Below the pieces are notes generated by a model, which was not told the origin of the DNA, searched no databases, and saw only the letters and a list, made by a program, of their open reading frames with translations. DNA of 64,000 bases, taken from the NCBI GenBank assembly GCA_023251725.1, contig JAHEYG010000006.1:1-64000 (forward strand). The letters run 5' to 3'. The stretch is from Sphingobacteriaceae bacterium (GTDB lineage Bacteria; Bacteroidota; Bacteroidia; B-17B0; Aurantibacillaceae). Position numbers and translations under genes: made by a program. Numbering within the stretch: the first letter of the stretch is position 1; each line of letters opens with the position of its first letter. Positions 45,546 to 54,678 of the stretch are shown piece by piece.

Positions 45546-46271
45546 TCACTGCTTTTTTGCTTCATACATCGCTGAAATCCCAAAACTAAGAGATTTAAAA
45601 TTAGAATTTTTGTAGCCGCAATTATTTAAAATTTCTACAAATTTTTCGTTATCGGGAAAAGCTTTTACGCTTTCGGGTAGATATGAATAGGCACGACTGT
45701 CTTTCGAAAAAAGTTTTCCTATGGTTGGAGTTACAAAAGAAAAATAAAAAGTGTAAAATTGTTTTACAGGAAATTTTCGGGGGTAGGAAAATTCTAATAT
45801 TACCAAACTCCCGCCGGGTTTTAAAATGCGGAATAAATTTTTTAATCCTTTTTCCAAGTTTTCAAAATTACGAACACCGAATCCTACAACTATGGCATCA
45901 AAACTATTATCAACGAAATCAATTGTTTCGGCATCACCTTGTTTTAATTCTATTAAATTATCGAGTTTTAGTTTTTTTAATTTCTCTCTCCCAAATTGCA
46001 TCATCCCTTCCGAAATATCTATCCCAATAATTTTTTGAGGTTTTAATTTGGCGCATTCAATGGCAAAATCCGCTGTTCCCGTAGCGACATCTAAAATTTG
46101 TTTTGGCTGCAATGAAATTAATTTGGCAACACACTTTTTTCTCCAGCCTTTATGAATTCCCAATGATAAAAGTCCGTTCAAAAAATCGTAACGAAAAGCG
46201 ATGTTGTCGAACATCTTGGCAACTTGTTCTTTTTTTGAATCGGTATTGTTGTATGGAGTTACATTGGGCAT
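45546..46271 (-). CDS. ubiE: Demethylmenaquinone methyltransferase (UbiE/MenG)
   Basis: 241 residues. The SAM-binding motif ILDVATGTADFAIECA, FDAIVVGFGVRNFENLEKGL and ILKPGGSLVILEFSYP are all of UbiE type. It methylates demethylmenaquinone in the last step of menaquinone synthesis. It is convergent with the DUF559 unit, with only five bases between stops, so the inserted unit reaches right up to it. Confidence 0.95.
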   Translation of the reverse strand: MPNVTPYNNTDSKKEQVAKMFDNIAFRYDFLNGLLSLGIHKGWRKKCVAKLISLQPKQILDVATGTADFAIECAKLKPQKIIGIDISEGMMQFGREKLKKLKLDNLIELKQGDAETIDFVDNSFDAIVVGFGVRNFENLEKGLKNLFRILKPGGSLVILEFSYPRKFPVKQFYTFYFSFVTPTIGKLFSKDSRAYSYLPESVKAFPDNEKFVEILNNCGYKNSNFKSLSFGISAMYEAKKQ

Positions 46272-46285
46272 ATAAAAAAATCAAA

Positions 46286-46314
46286 ACAGAGATAAGGAGA
46301 TACAGAGGACACAG
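46286..46314. repeat. CAGAG-type interspersed sequence (short copy)
   Basis: ACAGAGATAAGGAGATACAG followed by AGGACACAG. It resembles the left arm of the inverted repeat at 62875-62945. Confidence 0.45.
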
Positions 46315-46334
46315 ACGTTTAATTTTGGTTGTTT

Positions 46335-47351
46335 CTATCTAACAAAATCCAACGCTAATGCTTCTTCCAACAATTTTTCTTTGCTGATGGGAATTACGCC
46401 TACTTCTTCACAAACAATTCCTCCGGCTAAATTAGCAAGAGACGCCGTTAAAACCGGGTTACACTCTAACGCCCTGCACAGTGCGGCAACGCTAATTACC
46501 GTATCTCCCGCACCCGAAACATCCGAAATATTTCTAATGTGTGCTTCAATATGTTCTTTCACGCTTCTTGAATTAGTAATAATTCCTTTATCGGCTAATG
46601 TCACCAGCGCAGTTTCAAAATTTTGTTTTACTCTAAAACTACTGATGGCTCTTTGCAACTCTTCAATATCTTCACCATCCACATCTAATTTTAATCCTTC
46701 GCGTAATTCTTTTAAATTGGGTTTAAATAAAGTCACACCTTTGTAAGCATTAAAATTTCTTTTTTTAGGATCAACACAAGTGGGAATGCCTTTGCTCTTT
46801 GCCAGCTCCACTACTTTACTTATTAATTTAGATGTAATTAATCCTTTATTATAATCTTCAAAAATAATTACATCAATTTTATCGTGATGCAAAATGTAAG
46901 AAATTAAATTTGATAAATTTTGTGTTTCATCAGTGGTTACTTCATCTTCTGTTTCTTCATCCACACGAACTACTTGATAATTATTTCCTATGACACGCGT
47001 TTTTACGGTGGTAACGCGGTCGCGTGATTTTAAAATTCCTTTCTGACTTAATTTTTGCAAACGCAATAATTCTAAAAAAGCCTGACCTTCGTGATCAACA
47101 CCAATAACCGAACATAAAATAGGATTCGCGCCTAAAGCCTGAACATTTAATGCCACGTTGGCCGCTCCGCCTAAGCGGCGTTCTTTTTTACTAACCGTAA
47201 CAATTGGTACCGGCGCTTCGGGAGAAATACGACTTACTTTTCCCCACAAATAACTATCTACCATTACATCACCAATAATTAATACGTTTAAATTATTGAA
47301 GGAGCGAAAAATTTCACGAACGTGTTCTTTTTTTATGGAAAATTTTTTCAT
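46335..47351 (-). CDS. rfaE1: D-glycero-beta-D-manno-heptose-7-phosphate kinase
   Basis: 338 residues of the PfkB family: NVLIIGDVMVDSYLWGKVSR, RRLGGAANVALNVQALGA and the catalytic SDVSGAGDTVISVAA. It corresponds to the kinase half of HldE; no cytidylyltransferase half follows, so the two functions are separate here. It works in ADP-heptose synthesis for lipopolysaccharide. It is three bases downstream of the aminotransferase on the same strand. Confidence 0.92.
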   Translation of the reverse strand: MKKFSIKKEHVREIFRSFNNLNVLIIGDVMVDSYLWGKVSRISPEAPVPIVTVSKKERRLGGAANVALNVQALGANPILCSVIGVDHEGQAFLELLRLQKLSQKGILKSRDRVTTVKTRVIGNNYQVVRVDEETEDEVTTDETQNLSNLISYILHHDKIDVIIFEDYNKGLITSKLISKVVELAKSKGIPTCVDPKKRNFNAYKGVTLFKPNLKELREGLKLDVDGEDIEELQRAISSFRVKQNFETALVTLADKGIITNSRSVKEHIEAHIRNISDVSGAGDTVISVAALCRALECNPVLTASLANLAGGIVCEEVGVIPISKEKLLEEALALDFVR

Positions 47352-47353
47352 TC

Positions 47354-48550
47354 TTATTTCAACTTTTCTAATGCATCCTTCATTCTTTTCAAAGCTTCAC
47401 GTAAATTATCTTCGTTAGTGGCGTAAGAAAAACGAATATAATTATCATCACCAAATGCCGCACCCGGAACTAAAGCTACATGGGCAACGTCTAATAAATA
47501 CATCGACATGTCAGTTCCGTTTTTAATTGTAAAACCGTTATATGATTTCCCAAAATAATAACTTATCTCCGGAAAAAAATAAAAAGCGCCTTCGGGTAAA
47601 TTAGTTTTAAACCCGGGAATTTGTTTTATTAATTCATACACCAAATCGCGGCGTTTTAAAAACGCATCGCGCATGGGTTTAATATATTTATCGTAATCTA
47701 ATTCCATTGCTGTATGCATGGCTTTTTGAGTGATGCTCGAAGTAGCGGAGGTAAATTGTCCCTGCATTTTATCGCAGGCTTGCGCTAACCATTTTGGTCC
47801 TGCTAAAATTCCGCCGCGCCATCCGGTCATTGCGTATGCTTTTGAAACGCCATTGATAGTTGCAACGCGTTCTTTCATTCCTGTAAATTGTGCCAGACTT
47901 TGGTGCCCTCCAACATAATTAATATGTTCGTAAATTTCATCGCTAATAACATAAAGGTCTTCATGACTTAAAACTACATCTGAAATTTCTTTTAATTCTT
48001 GTTTACTGTAAACCGAACCTGTGGGATTGCACGGCGTACTAAAAATTATAACTCGTGTTTTTGGTGTGATGCTTTTTTCTAATTGTGCTGCTGTAATTTT
48101 AAAATTAGTTTCGAGGGTTGTATTAATAATTATTGGTTTTGCGCCGGCTAATTTTAAAAGTTCGAGATAACTCACCCAATACGGAGAAGGCACAATTACT
48201 TCATCGCCTTCATTCACCAAACATAAAACAGCGTTTGAAATACTTTGTTTGGCGCCTGTAGAAACAACAATTTCTTCAGCTGTATAATCTAAATTATTAT
48301 CGCGTTTAAATTTTTTGCAGATAGCTTCGCGCAATTCTACATAGCCCGAAACGTGTGTGTAATATGAAAAATTATCGTCGATTGCTTTTTTTGCGGCGTC
48401 TTTAATTATTTGCGGAGTTGTAAAATCAGGTTCTCCCAAACTTAAACTTATTATATCAATGCCCGAAGCCTTTAACTCGCGACTCTTCCTTGCCATCGCA
48501 ATAGTTTGCGATTCAGAAATGTCTTTTACTCTTTGTGATAAGTATGGCAT
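47354..48550 (-). CDS. Class I/II aminotransferase, aspartate-type
   Basis: 398 residues. The PLP lysine is in TINGVSKAYAMTGWRGG, the substrate arginine in YIRFSYATNEDNLREAL, and SLGEPDFTTPQIIKDAA marks the I-gamma aspartate aminotransferase group. It probably transfers the amino group between aspartate or other amino acids and 2-oxoglutarate. It is linked to rfaE1 by a three-base gap, with no pathway link evident. Confidence 0.9.
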   Translation of the reverse strand: MPYLSQRVKDISESQTIAMARKSRELKASGIDIISLSLGEPDFTTPQIIKDAAKKAIDDNFSYYTHVSGYVELREAICKKFKRDNNLDYTAEEIVVSTGAKQSISNAVLCLVNEGDEVIVPSPYWVSYLELLKLAGAKPIIINTTLETNFKITAAQLEKSITPKTRVIIFSTPCNPTGSVYSKQELKEISDVVLSHEDLYVISDEIYEHINYVGGHQSLAQFTGMKERVATINGVSKAYAMTGWRGGILAGPKWLAQACDKMQGQFTSATSSITQKAMHTAMELDYDKYIKPMRDAFLKRRDLVYELIKQIPGFKTNLPEGAFYFFPEISYYFGKSYNGFTIKNGTDMSMYLLDVAHVALVPGAAFGDDNYIRFSYATNEDNLREALKRMKDALEKLK

Positions 48551-48684
48551 ACGATAATTTTAGTGACAAATCTAAATAAATTTTCAAATGAAAGCCTTAA
48601 AATACATAATATTTAGAAATAGGCAAGAATTAAAAACCGAAATCTAAAAACAGAATTCGGTCTTAAAACGAATTACGAAAATTA

Positions 48685-49506
48685 TTATTGTGTGATAATT
48701 AAGCGTTGGCTCGAAGGTTTATCGTTTAATGATAATTTAACAAAATAAACTCCTTTTGAAATGTCGGAAGGAATGGATGCATTAAGAAGGTGATAACCAT
48801 TGCTTTGTTTTTCATTGGCAATTTCAGCAATTTCTTTCCCATGAATATCAACCAATAATACTTTTACGTTTCCTTCCTCCAATAAATTATACTGAATTTT
48901 AAAATCGGAAATAATAGGATTAGGAAAAACATTTATTCCCGAAAAATCGGATGAAATTTTTTCCTTTACTCCAGCCGTTAAGTCTGGAGTTAATGCTAAA
49001 TTAGAAGCGCTAGGTGTATCGCCACCTGTACCCCCTGTACCATTAATGGCATTTCCTGCAGCATAAATGGTGACATTTCCACTCGAAGGAGCCACCCAAA
49101 CAAATTGAAAGCTTGCGGCTCCGGCGCCCGATTTCGGACCGGTTTGAGTGGCGTTTTTACGAACCGTATTTACCAATTGTACACCCGGCAAAGCAAGCGT
49201 CATATTTCCGGCATTGGTATTTGAAACATTTAAAATCTCAGCATCGAAACCAAAAAGGTTAAATGAGTTATTAATAACTGTAATATCAATAGTATAAGTT
49301 TGTGAGGGTATAAATTGATTACTAATAAAAGCCGGTAAAGCCGAAATACTAACTGAAGTAATTCCTGCACCCCCACCATGACAACTGCATCCCGATTCGC
49401 CAGGCGAAGCAGAATGGTTTACGATGCCGCCGCTGCTCTTAATATAAGCCGATGTACCAATGATAAAAGTGGTAAATAACAAGGTAAAATGTATAATTTT
49501 CTTCAT
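48685..49506 (-). CDS. T9SS type-A cargo protein with choice-of-anchor V domain
   Basis: 273 residues. A signal peptide is followed by NHSASPGESGCSCHGGG, a cysteine/histidine motif of the choice-of-anchor V family. It is CxCH here, not a CxxCH heme-c site. A Reeler-like beta domain follows, and then a type-A sorting domain (INVFPNPIISDFKIQY, SDISKGVYFVKLSL). It is expected to be exported by T9SS. Nothing else is in its 134-base downstream gap. Confidence 0.85.
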   Translation of the reverse strand: MKKIIHFTLLFTTFIIGTSAYIKSSGGIVNHSASPGESGCSCHGGGAGITSVSISALPAFISNQFIPSQTYTIDITVINNSFNLFGFDAEILNVSNTNAGNMTLALPGVQLVNTVRKNATQTGPKSGAGAASFQFVWVAPSSGNVTIYAAGNAINGTGGTGGDTPSASNLALTPDLTAGVKEKISSDFSGINVFPNPIISDFKIQYNLLEEGNVKVLLVDIHGKEIAEIANEKQSNGYHLLNASIPSDISKGVYFVKLSLNDKPSSQRLIITQ

Positions 49507-49587
49507 TTTAAATTAATTATGTGTTATAACATACAATTTTACGTCAATTATTCCTACCCACAAAAATAATAACAATTATAAAAGGCT

Positions 49588-49595
49588 TAAATTTG
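49588..49595 (+). promoter_or_regulatory. Promoter -7 box just before the ATG of the barrel gene
   Basis: TAAATTTG fits TAnnTTTG and ends seven bases before ATG 49603, which would give a leaderless or nearly leaderless transcript. Confidence 0.45.
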
Positions 49596-49602
49596 TAATC
49601 CT

Positions 49603-50319
49603 ATGCTAAGATACATAATTCCTATTATACTTTTTTCGCTTTTGTTTTTTATTTCTAAAGCACAGCAAACCCCAACGGTTACTCCAAAAGGCTACAAAGG
49701 CAAATCTGTTTTTGATATTAAAAATTATAAAGGCGATCCGCGCGACCGATTAATTTTTGAAGTCAATCACACCGGTTGGTTAGGCACTTCAGATAAAATT
49801 AAAATGGACTGGAAATGTATTGGATTTAATTTGGCATTTATGTTTGATAAACCAATTGGCGCCTCCAATTTCAGTTTCGGTTTTGGTTTGGGAGTTTGTT
49901 GGCACAATTATAGTTCTAATGCCGATATCATTTACAAACTCGATTCAACTAATAATACTACCCGAACACTAATTCAACCAAAAACAATTCCGTATTTAGA
50001 TAATCGTTATAGCGAAACAAGTATTGAGGTTCCTTTAGAAATAAGAATCAGAACCAAAAGCGCCACCATGTTTAAAGTTCATTTTGGAGCTAAGTTCGGT
50101 TATGTTTTTACAGATTACAAAAGAACCGATGATGCCGATGGTGAAATACAGCGATACAATATTAAAAATGTTAATACGTTCAGGTTTGGTTTAAGTTTTA
50201 GAATCGGCTTAGAATCTATTTGTTTAACCGGCTGTTATTATTTGAGCGAAGTATTTACGTCTAACGGTCCCAAAGGAATTGCACCGTATTCCATTGGCAT
50301 TGCCATCATCCCCTATTAA
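49603..50319 (+). CDS. Exported outer-membrane beta-barrel protein
   Basis: 238 residues with a signal peptide (IIPIILFSLLFFISKAQQ). The mature chain alternates in barrel fashion (NFSFGFGLGVCWHNYSSNAD, FKVHFGAKFGYVFTDYKR, FRFGLSFRIGLESICLTGCY). It ends in YSIGIAIIPY, an aromatic C-terminus typical of barrels. No closer family is recognised. It is followed by a membrane protein gene after 26 bases on the same strand. Confidence 0.75.
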   Translation: MLRYIIPIILFSLLFFISKAQQTPTVTPKGYKGKSVFDIKNYKGDPRDRLIFEVNHTGWLGTSDKIKMDWKCIGFNLAFMFDKPIGASNFSFGFGLGVCWHNYSSNADIIYKLDSTNNTTRTLIQPKTIPYLDNRYSETSIEVPLEIRIRTKSATMFKVHFGAKFGYVFTDYKRTDDADGEIQRYNIKNVNTFRFGLSFRIGLESICLTGCYYLSEVFTSNGPKGIAPYSIGIAIIPY

Positions 50320-50345
50320 AAGACCAGTAACAAGTTTCTCTAATT

Positions 50346-51074
50346 ATGTTTAAAAAAATAAATATTACTTCTGAATTAATAAAAGAGCGGCGTAAAATTT
50401 TTAAGGCAGAAGATTTTATTTTGGATGAAGTGAAAAGTATTTTGAATTCGAATTTATTGAAAGAAGCAAACATTTTAGAGAACCTTAAATTTTACAAAAA
50501 GACTTTTGAATTACTCGACGAAGAATCTTTAGATCGGAATTTTATTTTCAGACCCGAAGAAATAAAAACCATTTGCATAAAATACAGATTGCGTTTTTTA
50601 GACTCCCAGTTTTACAAAGGCGAAATTCCCTACGAATCGGTTTTAAAAATAAAAGATTTAAATACCAAACATCATAAAGACCTTAAAGGTTTTAAAGTGT
50701 TAGCCACGAAAGAAAACTTTTCGCAGAAAGAAAAAAATAATAGTCCGGCCCTATTGTTTTCGAAAACATTAACAGGAAATTATTATTTGGTTCATACCTG
50801 GGGCTCAGAATTTAAATGGTACCGAAAATTATTTCTTTTTCCAATTCGCACTTTTGAAACTTTATTTTTAAGTATTGCATTTTTAACTTTGCTGATTGAT
50901 TTAACCTTACCGGTTCGCTGGATTACACTTGATCATTCGGCGCCCTATTGGTGTGGTTATCGAATTGCCACCTATTTTCATTTATTGATTTTTATCAGCG
51001 GCTTTACAGTTTACTTTACATTCGCCTTTAATAAGAATTTTTCGAAAAGCGAATGGAATAATGATGGGACTTAG
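50346..51074 (+). CDS. Membrane protein of unknown function
   Basis: 242 residues. The first 150 are soluble, charged and helical (KERRKIFKAEDFILDEVKSI). Two membrane helices follow (TFETLFLSIAFLTLLIDLTL and FHLLIFISGFTVYFTFAF). SKTLTGNYYLVHTWGSEFKW lies between soluble and membrane parts. I recognise no family. It follows the barrel gene closely and may be co-expressed with it. Confidence 0.6.
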   Translation: MFKKINITSELIKERRKIFKAEDFILDEVKSILNSNLLKEANILENLKFYKKTFELLDEESLDRNFIFRPEEIKTICIKYRLRFLDSQFYKGEIPYESVLKIKDLNTKHHKDLKGFKVLATKENFSQKEKNNSPALLFSKTLTGNYYLVHTWGSEFKWYRKLFLFPIRTFETLFLSIAFLTLLIDLTLPVRWITLDHSAPYWCGYRIATYFHLLIFISGFTVYFTFAFNKNFSKSEWNNDGT

Positions 51075-51086
51075 ATAAATATTTAC

Positions 51087-51094
51087 TATATTTG
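51087..51094 (+). promoter_or_regulatory. Promoter -7 box of the T9SS gene at 51119
   Basis: TATATTTG matches the consensus and lies 24 bases before the ATG. Confidence 0.55.
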
Positions 51095-51118
51095 ATTTAA
51101 CCAATAAATACTTATTGC

Positions 51119-52144
51119 ATGAAAAAACTTTTACTTCTGTTTTTTATAATAAGTTTAGATTCTAATTCACAAGCGCCTTATTATAAACTTTTAGCCAACA
51201 ACGTAACCGATTGGTATATATTCAATGCCATGATTCCAATAAGTTACTCTCCTAAACCAGGCCTTGCAATTTTAAATGCTCCGCCGGTTAATTGGGGAAA
51301 ATATACTGCTAAAACCGACACCCAAATAAATACTCTATTATTCATTAAAAATTATAAAAAGTTTTTTTATTCTAACAGCCATGTTGGTTATATAAGAGAA
51401 GATACTGTTTCAAGAAAAGTTTACTTTTTAGATAAAACTTCTTTTGTGGAGGATTTGCTGTATGATTTTTCTTTGAATGTGGGAGATAGTGTTTATTATT
51501 CTTTTCCTCAGCCCTCAGGTACTTTTCCATATGGTTATTATAAAGTTAAATCAATTACTAATGTTACCACTGTAATTGGTGTAAGAAAACTTTTCAATTT
51601 AAAGAAAACAGGAACTCCAACAAGCGACACTCTTAAATACATTGAAAGTATTGGCAGTATTATTCACCCGGTTTATTTGTATGATTCTAATTACTGGCCG
51701 GGACAATTTTTATGGGCGGCCACGTGCAAATACCCTTATTATTTAGGATTGGCTTGTAAATGGTCGGATAATTTAAAATATTTTCAAAGCTGTACTTACA
51801 CTGCTGCGCTTTTTAATCCTTGCATTTTTAAATTAGATTCTTGCAATTATTGGAATACCTGTAGTAACGTTAAAGAGAATAATATTGTAAGAAATTTAAA
51901 TATTTCTCCTAATCCTTCTTCATACGAAACGATTTTAAAAATAGATTTGCTTTCCGAAATAAATACCACAATTGAAATTTATGATATTAGTGGGAGAAAA
52001 GTAAAAACAATTATTAACGAAAAATTACTTGCCGGCGAAAATTCAATAAAAATTGATTTAACTGATTTTCAAAACGGATACTATTTTGTTAGGATAAAAA
52101 GTAAGGAATTCGAGCTCAATTCTCCGGTTATAATTTCGCGCTAA
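51119..52144 (+). CDS. T9SS type-A cargo protein
   Basis: 341 residues with a signal peptide (KLLLLFFIISLDSNSQ). The middle is an unassigned beta-rich domain (NVGDSVYYSFPQPSGTFPYG) with several cysteines in its last third. A C-terminal type-A sorting domain follows (LNISPNPSSYETILKIDLL, EIYDISGRKVKTI, DFQNGYYFVRI). It is exported by T9SS; the ligand or enzyme activity is unknown. Its stop overlaps that of DUF2480 by four bases on the opposite strand. Confidence 0.82.
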   Translation: MKKLLLLFFIISLDSNSQAPYYKLLANNVTDWYIFNAMIPISYSPKPGLAILNAPPVNWGKYTAKTDTQINTLLFIKNYKKFFYSNSHVGYIREDTVSRKVYFLDKTSFVEDLLYDFSLNVGDSVYYSFPQPSGTFPYGYYKVKSITNVTTVIGVRKLFNLKKTGTPTSDTLKYIESIGSIIHPVYLYDSNYWPGQFLWAATCKYPYYLGLACKWSDNLKYFQSCTYTAALFNPCIFKLDSCNYWNTCSNVKENNIVRNLNISPNPSSYETILKIDLLSEINTTIEIYDISGRKVKTIINEKLLAGENSIKIDLTDFQNGYYFVRIKSKEFELNSPVIISR

Positions 52145-52659
52145 TCTTTTTTAGCCTTGTACAAAGGCACCGTACTGCAAGGCTCACCATACATGATGCT
52201 TTTTACAATCGGCCGTAAAGCATTACTCAATTTTAAATATGCATTTATTGGGACCGTTTTTTTACTGCAGCCTTTTATTACAATTCGTGCATCCTTGTAT
52301 TGAGAAAAATCAATTTTATTAATAGCTTCCTCAAATAAAATAATTTCTAATTCTTGCAAATTTCCAAAAACAATTTTTTTTGCGAAAGGCCCTAAGTGCA
52401 AACTCAATAACATGTAAGCCCAGGTGGGAACAATGGCTTCAGAAGAACAAATTATTCCTACAAATTTATTTTTGTATTTGCTCCAGTCTTCATTCTTAAT
52501 AAACTCTCTAAAATCTTTTTCCTTTAAAATTAATTCCTGAAACAATAGTGGTTTTATATCAAATAAAATTCGTTCGCCTTCCGGATAAAATGTTTCCAAA
52601 TCAATTGTTACCAATCCGCTACCTGCAACTTTATTTATTATTTCATTATTATCTTCCAT
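52141..52659 (-). CDS. DUF2480 family protein, end of suf operon
   Basis: About 172 residues from ATG 52659. DUF2480 phrases are GLVTIDLETFYPEGERILFD, ICSSEAIVPTWAYMLL, and IKSIMYGEPCSTVPLYK with a conserved cysteine. In Bacteroidota this family lies at the end of suf operons and has no known function; a role in Fe-S assembly is plausible. A GC-rich hairpin separates it from the DUF59 gene. Confidence 0.85.
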   Translation of the reverse strand: MEDNNEIINKVAGSGLVTIDLETFYPEGERILFDIKPLLFQELILKEKDFREFIKNEDWSKYKNKFVGIICSSEAIVPTWAYMLLSLHLGPFAKKIVFGNLQELEIILFEEAINKIDFSQYKDARIVIKGCSKKTVPINAYLKLSNALRPIVKSIMYGEPCSTVPLYKAKKD

Positions 52660-52687
52660 TCTCTTTATAAAAAAACTGCCTCTCAAG

Positions 52688-52717
52688 TCCTCCCCCTCGG
52701 GGAGGATTTAGGAGGGG
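52688..52717. repeat. GC-rich hairpin with mirror arm between DUF59 and DUF2480 genes
   Basis: TCCTCCCC (52688-52695), CTC, GGGGAGGA (52699-52706), TTT, AGGAGGGG (52710-52717). The first two arms pair; the third is the exact mirror of the second. This is the same architecture as R2 at the DUF559 gene, with a different sequence. Confidence 0.85.
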
Positions 52718-52718
52718 A

Positions 52719-53048
52719 TTACATAAACCCCAATTCCAACTGAGCCACTTCACTCATCATTTCTTTTGTCCATGTTGGTTCAAAAGTTAATTTTAATTCT
52801 ACTGATTTAATTCCCTGCAATAATCTTAATTTATTTTCAACTTCGGCCGGTAAACTTTCGGCCACAGGGCAATTTGGCGAAGTTAAAGTCATAACTACTT
52901 TTAATTCACTTTCATCATTTAAATCCAATTCAAATATCAAACCCAGTTCCCAAACATCCACAGGAATTTCAGGATCGAAGCAGGTTTTAATCTCTTCGAT
53001 AACCCGGTTCATTAGTTCGGTATTTTTTGTAATTATTATTGCTGCCAT
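52719..53048 (-). CDS. DUF59/MIP18-like Fe-S assembly protein
   Basis: 109 residues of the DUF59 family: EIKTCFDPEIPVDVWELGLI, MTLTSPNCPVAESLPAEV and FEPTWTKEMMSEVAQLELG. The conserved cysteine is in TSPNCPVAE. SufT-like proteins of this kind help Fe-S maturation. It is three bases after sufE. Confidence 0.9.
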   Translation of the reverse strand: MAAIIITKNTELMNRVIEEIKTCFDPEIPVDVWELGLIFELDLNDESELKVVMTLTSPNCPVAESLPAEVENKLRLLQGIKSVELKLTFEPTWTKEMMSEVAQLELGFM

Positions 53049-53051
53049 CTT

Positions 53052-53471
53052 TTATTTCGCTCTATAAGCCAGTGCGTCTAATTTCATTTGTTTTATCATA
53101 CTCACTAATCCGTTTGCTCTTGTGGGTGATAAATGTTCTTTTAATCCTATCTTATTTATAAAATTTAATTCCGTCTTTAAAATATCTTCCGGTTTCTGTT
53201 CTGATAAAACTCGTATCATTAGAGCTGCCATCCCTTTTGTAATTATGGCATCGCTATCGGCGGTAAAAATAACTTTTCCATCTTTCAGTTCCGAATGCAT
53301 CCACACTTTACTCTGACAACCTTTTATTAATCTATCTTCTGTTTTAAATTTTTCTTCGATCAAAGGTAACGATTTTCCTAACTCAATTAAATGTTCGTAC
53401 TTTCCTTCCCAGTCGTCACCAAAAATTTCAAATTCTTCAATTATTTCATTTTCTGTTTCCGCAATACTCAT
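53052..53471 (-). CDS. sufE: SufE sulfur acceptor
   Basis: 139 residues. The sulfur-accepting cysteine is C52 in LIKGCQSKVWM. It takes persulfide sulfur from SufS and passes it to the SufBCD scaffold. Its ATG overlaps the sufS stop by four bases (ATGA). Confidence 0.94.
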   Translation of the reverse strand: MSIAETENEIIEEFEIFGDDWEGKYEHLIELGKSLPLIEEKFKTEDRLIKGCQSKVWMHSELKDGKVIFTADSDAIITKGMAALMIRVLSEQKPEDILKTELNFINKIGLKEHLSPTRANGLVSMIKQMKLDALAYRAK

Positions 53472-54673
53472 AGCAACATCTTAATACTTTTTTTCAATGC
53501 GTCAATAAAAATATCAATTTCTCCAATGGTATTGTACATGGCAAATGAAGCCCGCACCGTACCCGGGATTTTATAATGATCCATTAAGGGCTGTGTGCAA
53601 TGATGTCCGGTTCTTACAGCAATACCGTATTTATCCAATAAAGTTCCAACATCAAACGGATGCGCGCCTTTTACGTTGAACGAAATTACTGCCGCTTTGC
53701 CTAAATGATTCGCATAAATTTCAACTTCGGGTATATCGTTTAGTTTTTTGGTGGCGTATTCTAAAAGTTCCTGTTCATGCTTTGAAATATTTTCTATTCC
53801 AATTGCCTTCACATAATTTATTGCGGCAGCAAATGCAATTACACCTTCTATGTTCGGTGTGCCTGCTTCAAATCGCATGGGACCACTAACATATTCTGTT
53901 TTTTCGAAACTAACGGTCTTTATGGTGCCCCCACCCGCTTTTGTATTATGCAATTCGTTCATCCGATTTGTTTTGACCCATAAAACTCCAACACCGGTAG
54001 GACCATAAACTTTATGCGCACTAAAAACAAAAAAATCGGCATCCAGTTCTTTTACATTAACTTTTTGGTGGGGAACAGATTGCGCCCCATCAATTAAAAC
54101 AGGAATATTATTTTGTTTAGCCAGCTTAATTATTTCTTTTACATCATTAATTACTCCGAGCGTATTAGAGATATGAGTTACCGCTATTAAAGAAGTTTTT
54201 TCAGTTATTAAATCTTTTAGTTTTTCTAATTGTAATGTTCCATCCTCATTAATAGGAATTACTTTTAGTTTTCCATTATTTTTTTCGCACCACAATTGCC
54301 ACGGTAATATATTAGAGTGATGTTCCATTTCTGAAACAATAATTTCACCTCCTTGCTTAAATGGAAAACCGCTTGCTACAATATTTATTCCGTCGGTTGT
54401 TCCTGACGTAAAAACAATTTCGTTCTCATCGGCGCCGATAAATTCAGCAATAGTCTTTCTTGATTCTTCAAATAAAATGGTGGCTTCGCGGCTTAAAGTG
54501 TGAACACCACGGTGGATGTTAGCATTTTGCTCCGAATAATATTTTACAATAGAATTTATTACTTGTTTCGGTTTTTGAGTGGTGGCGCCGTTATCGAAAT
54601 AAATCAAAGGCTTACCATTTACAGTTTTTGTAAGAATGGGAAAATCACTTCTTATATCGTTAATGTTATACAC
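53468..54673 (-). CDS. sufS: Cysteine desulfurase SufS
   Basis: 401 residues. The PLP lysine is in FVFSAHKVYGPTGVGVLWV and the active cysteine near residue 357 is in AVRTGHHCTQPLMDHY, in the type II (SufS) context. It removes sulfur from cysteine. It is five bases after sufD and overlaps sufE. Confidence 0.95.
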   Translation of the reverse strand: MYNINDIRSDFPILTKTVNGKPLIYFDNGATTQKPKQVINSIVKYYSEQNANIHRGVHTLSREATILFEESRKTIAEFIGADENEIVFTSGTTDGINIVASGFPFKQGGEIIVSEMEHHSNILPWQLWCEKNNGKLKVIPINEDGTLQLEKLKDLITEKTSLIAVTHISNTLGVINDVKEIIKLAKQNNIPVLIDGAQSVPHQKVNVKELDADFFVFSAHKVYGPTGVGVLWVKTNRMNELHNTKAGGGTIKTVSFEKTEYVSGPMRFEAGTPNIEGVIAFAAAINYVKAIGIENISKHEQELLEYATKKLNDIPEVEIYANHLGKAAVISFNVKGAHPFDVGTLLDKYGIAVRTGHHCTQPLMDHYKIPGTVRASFAMYNTIGEIDIFIDALKKSIKMLL

Positions 54674-54678
54674 AAATT

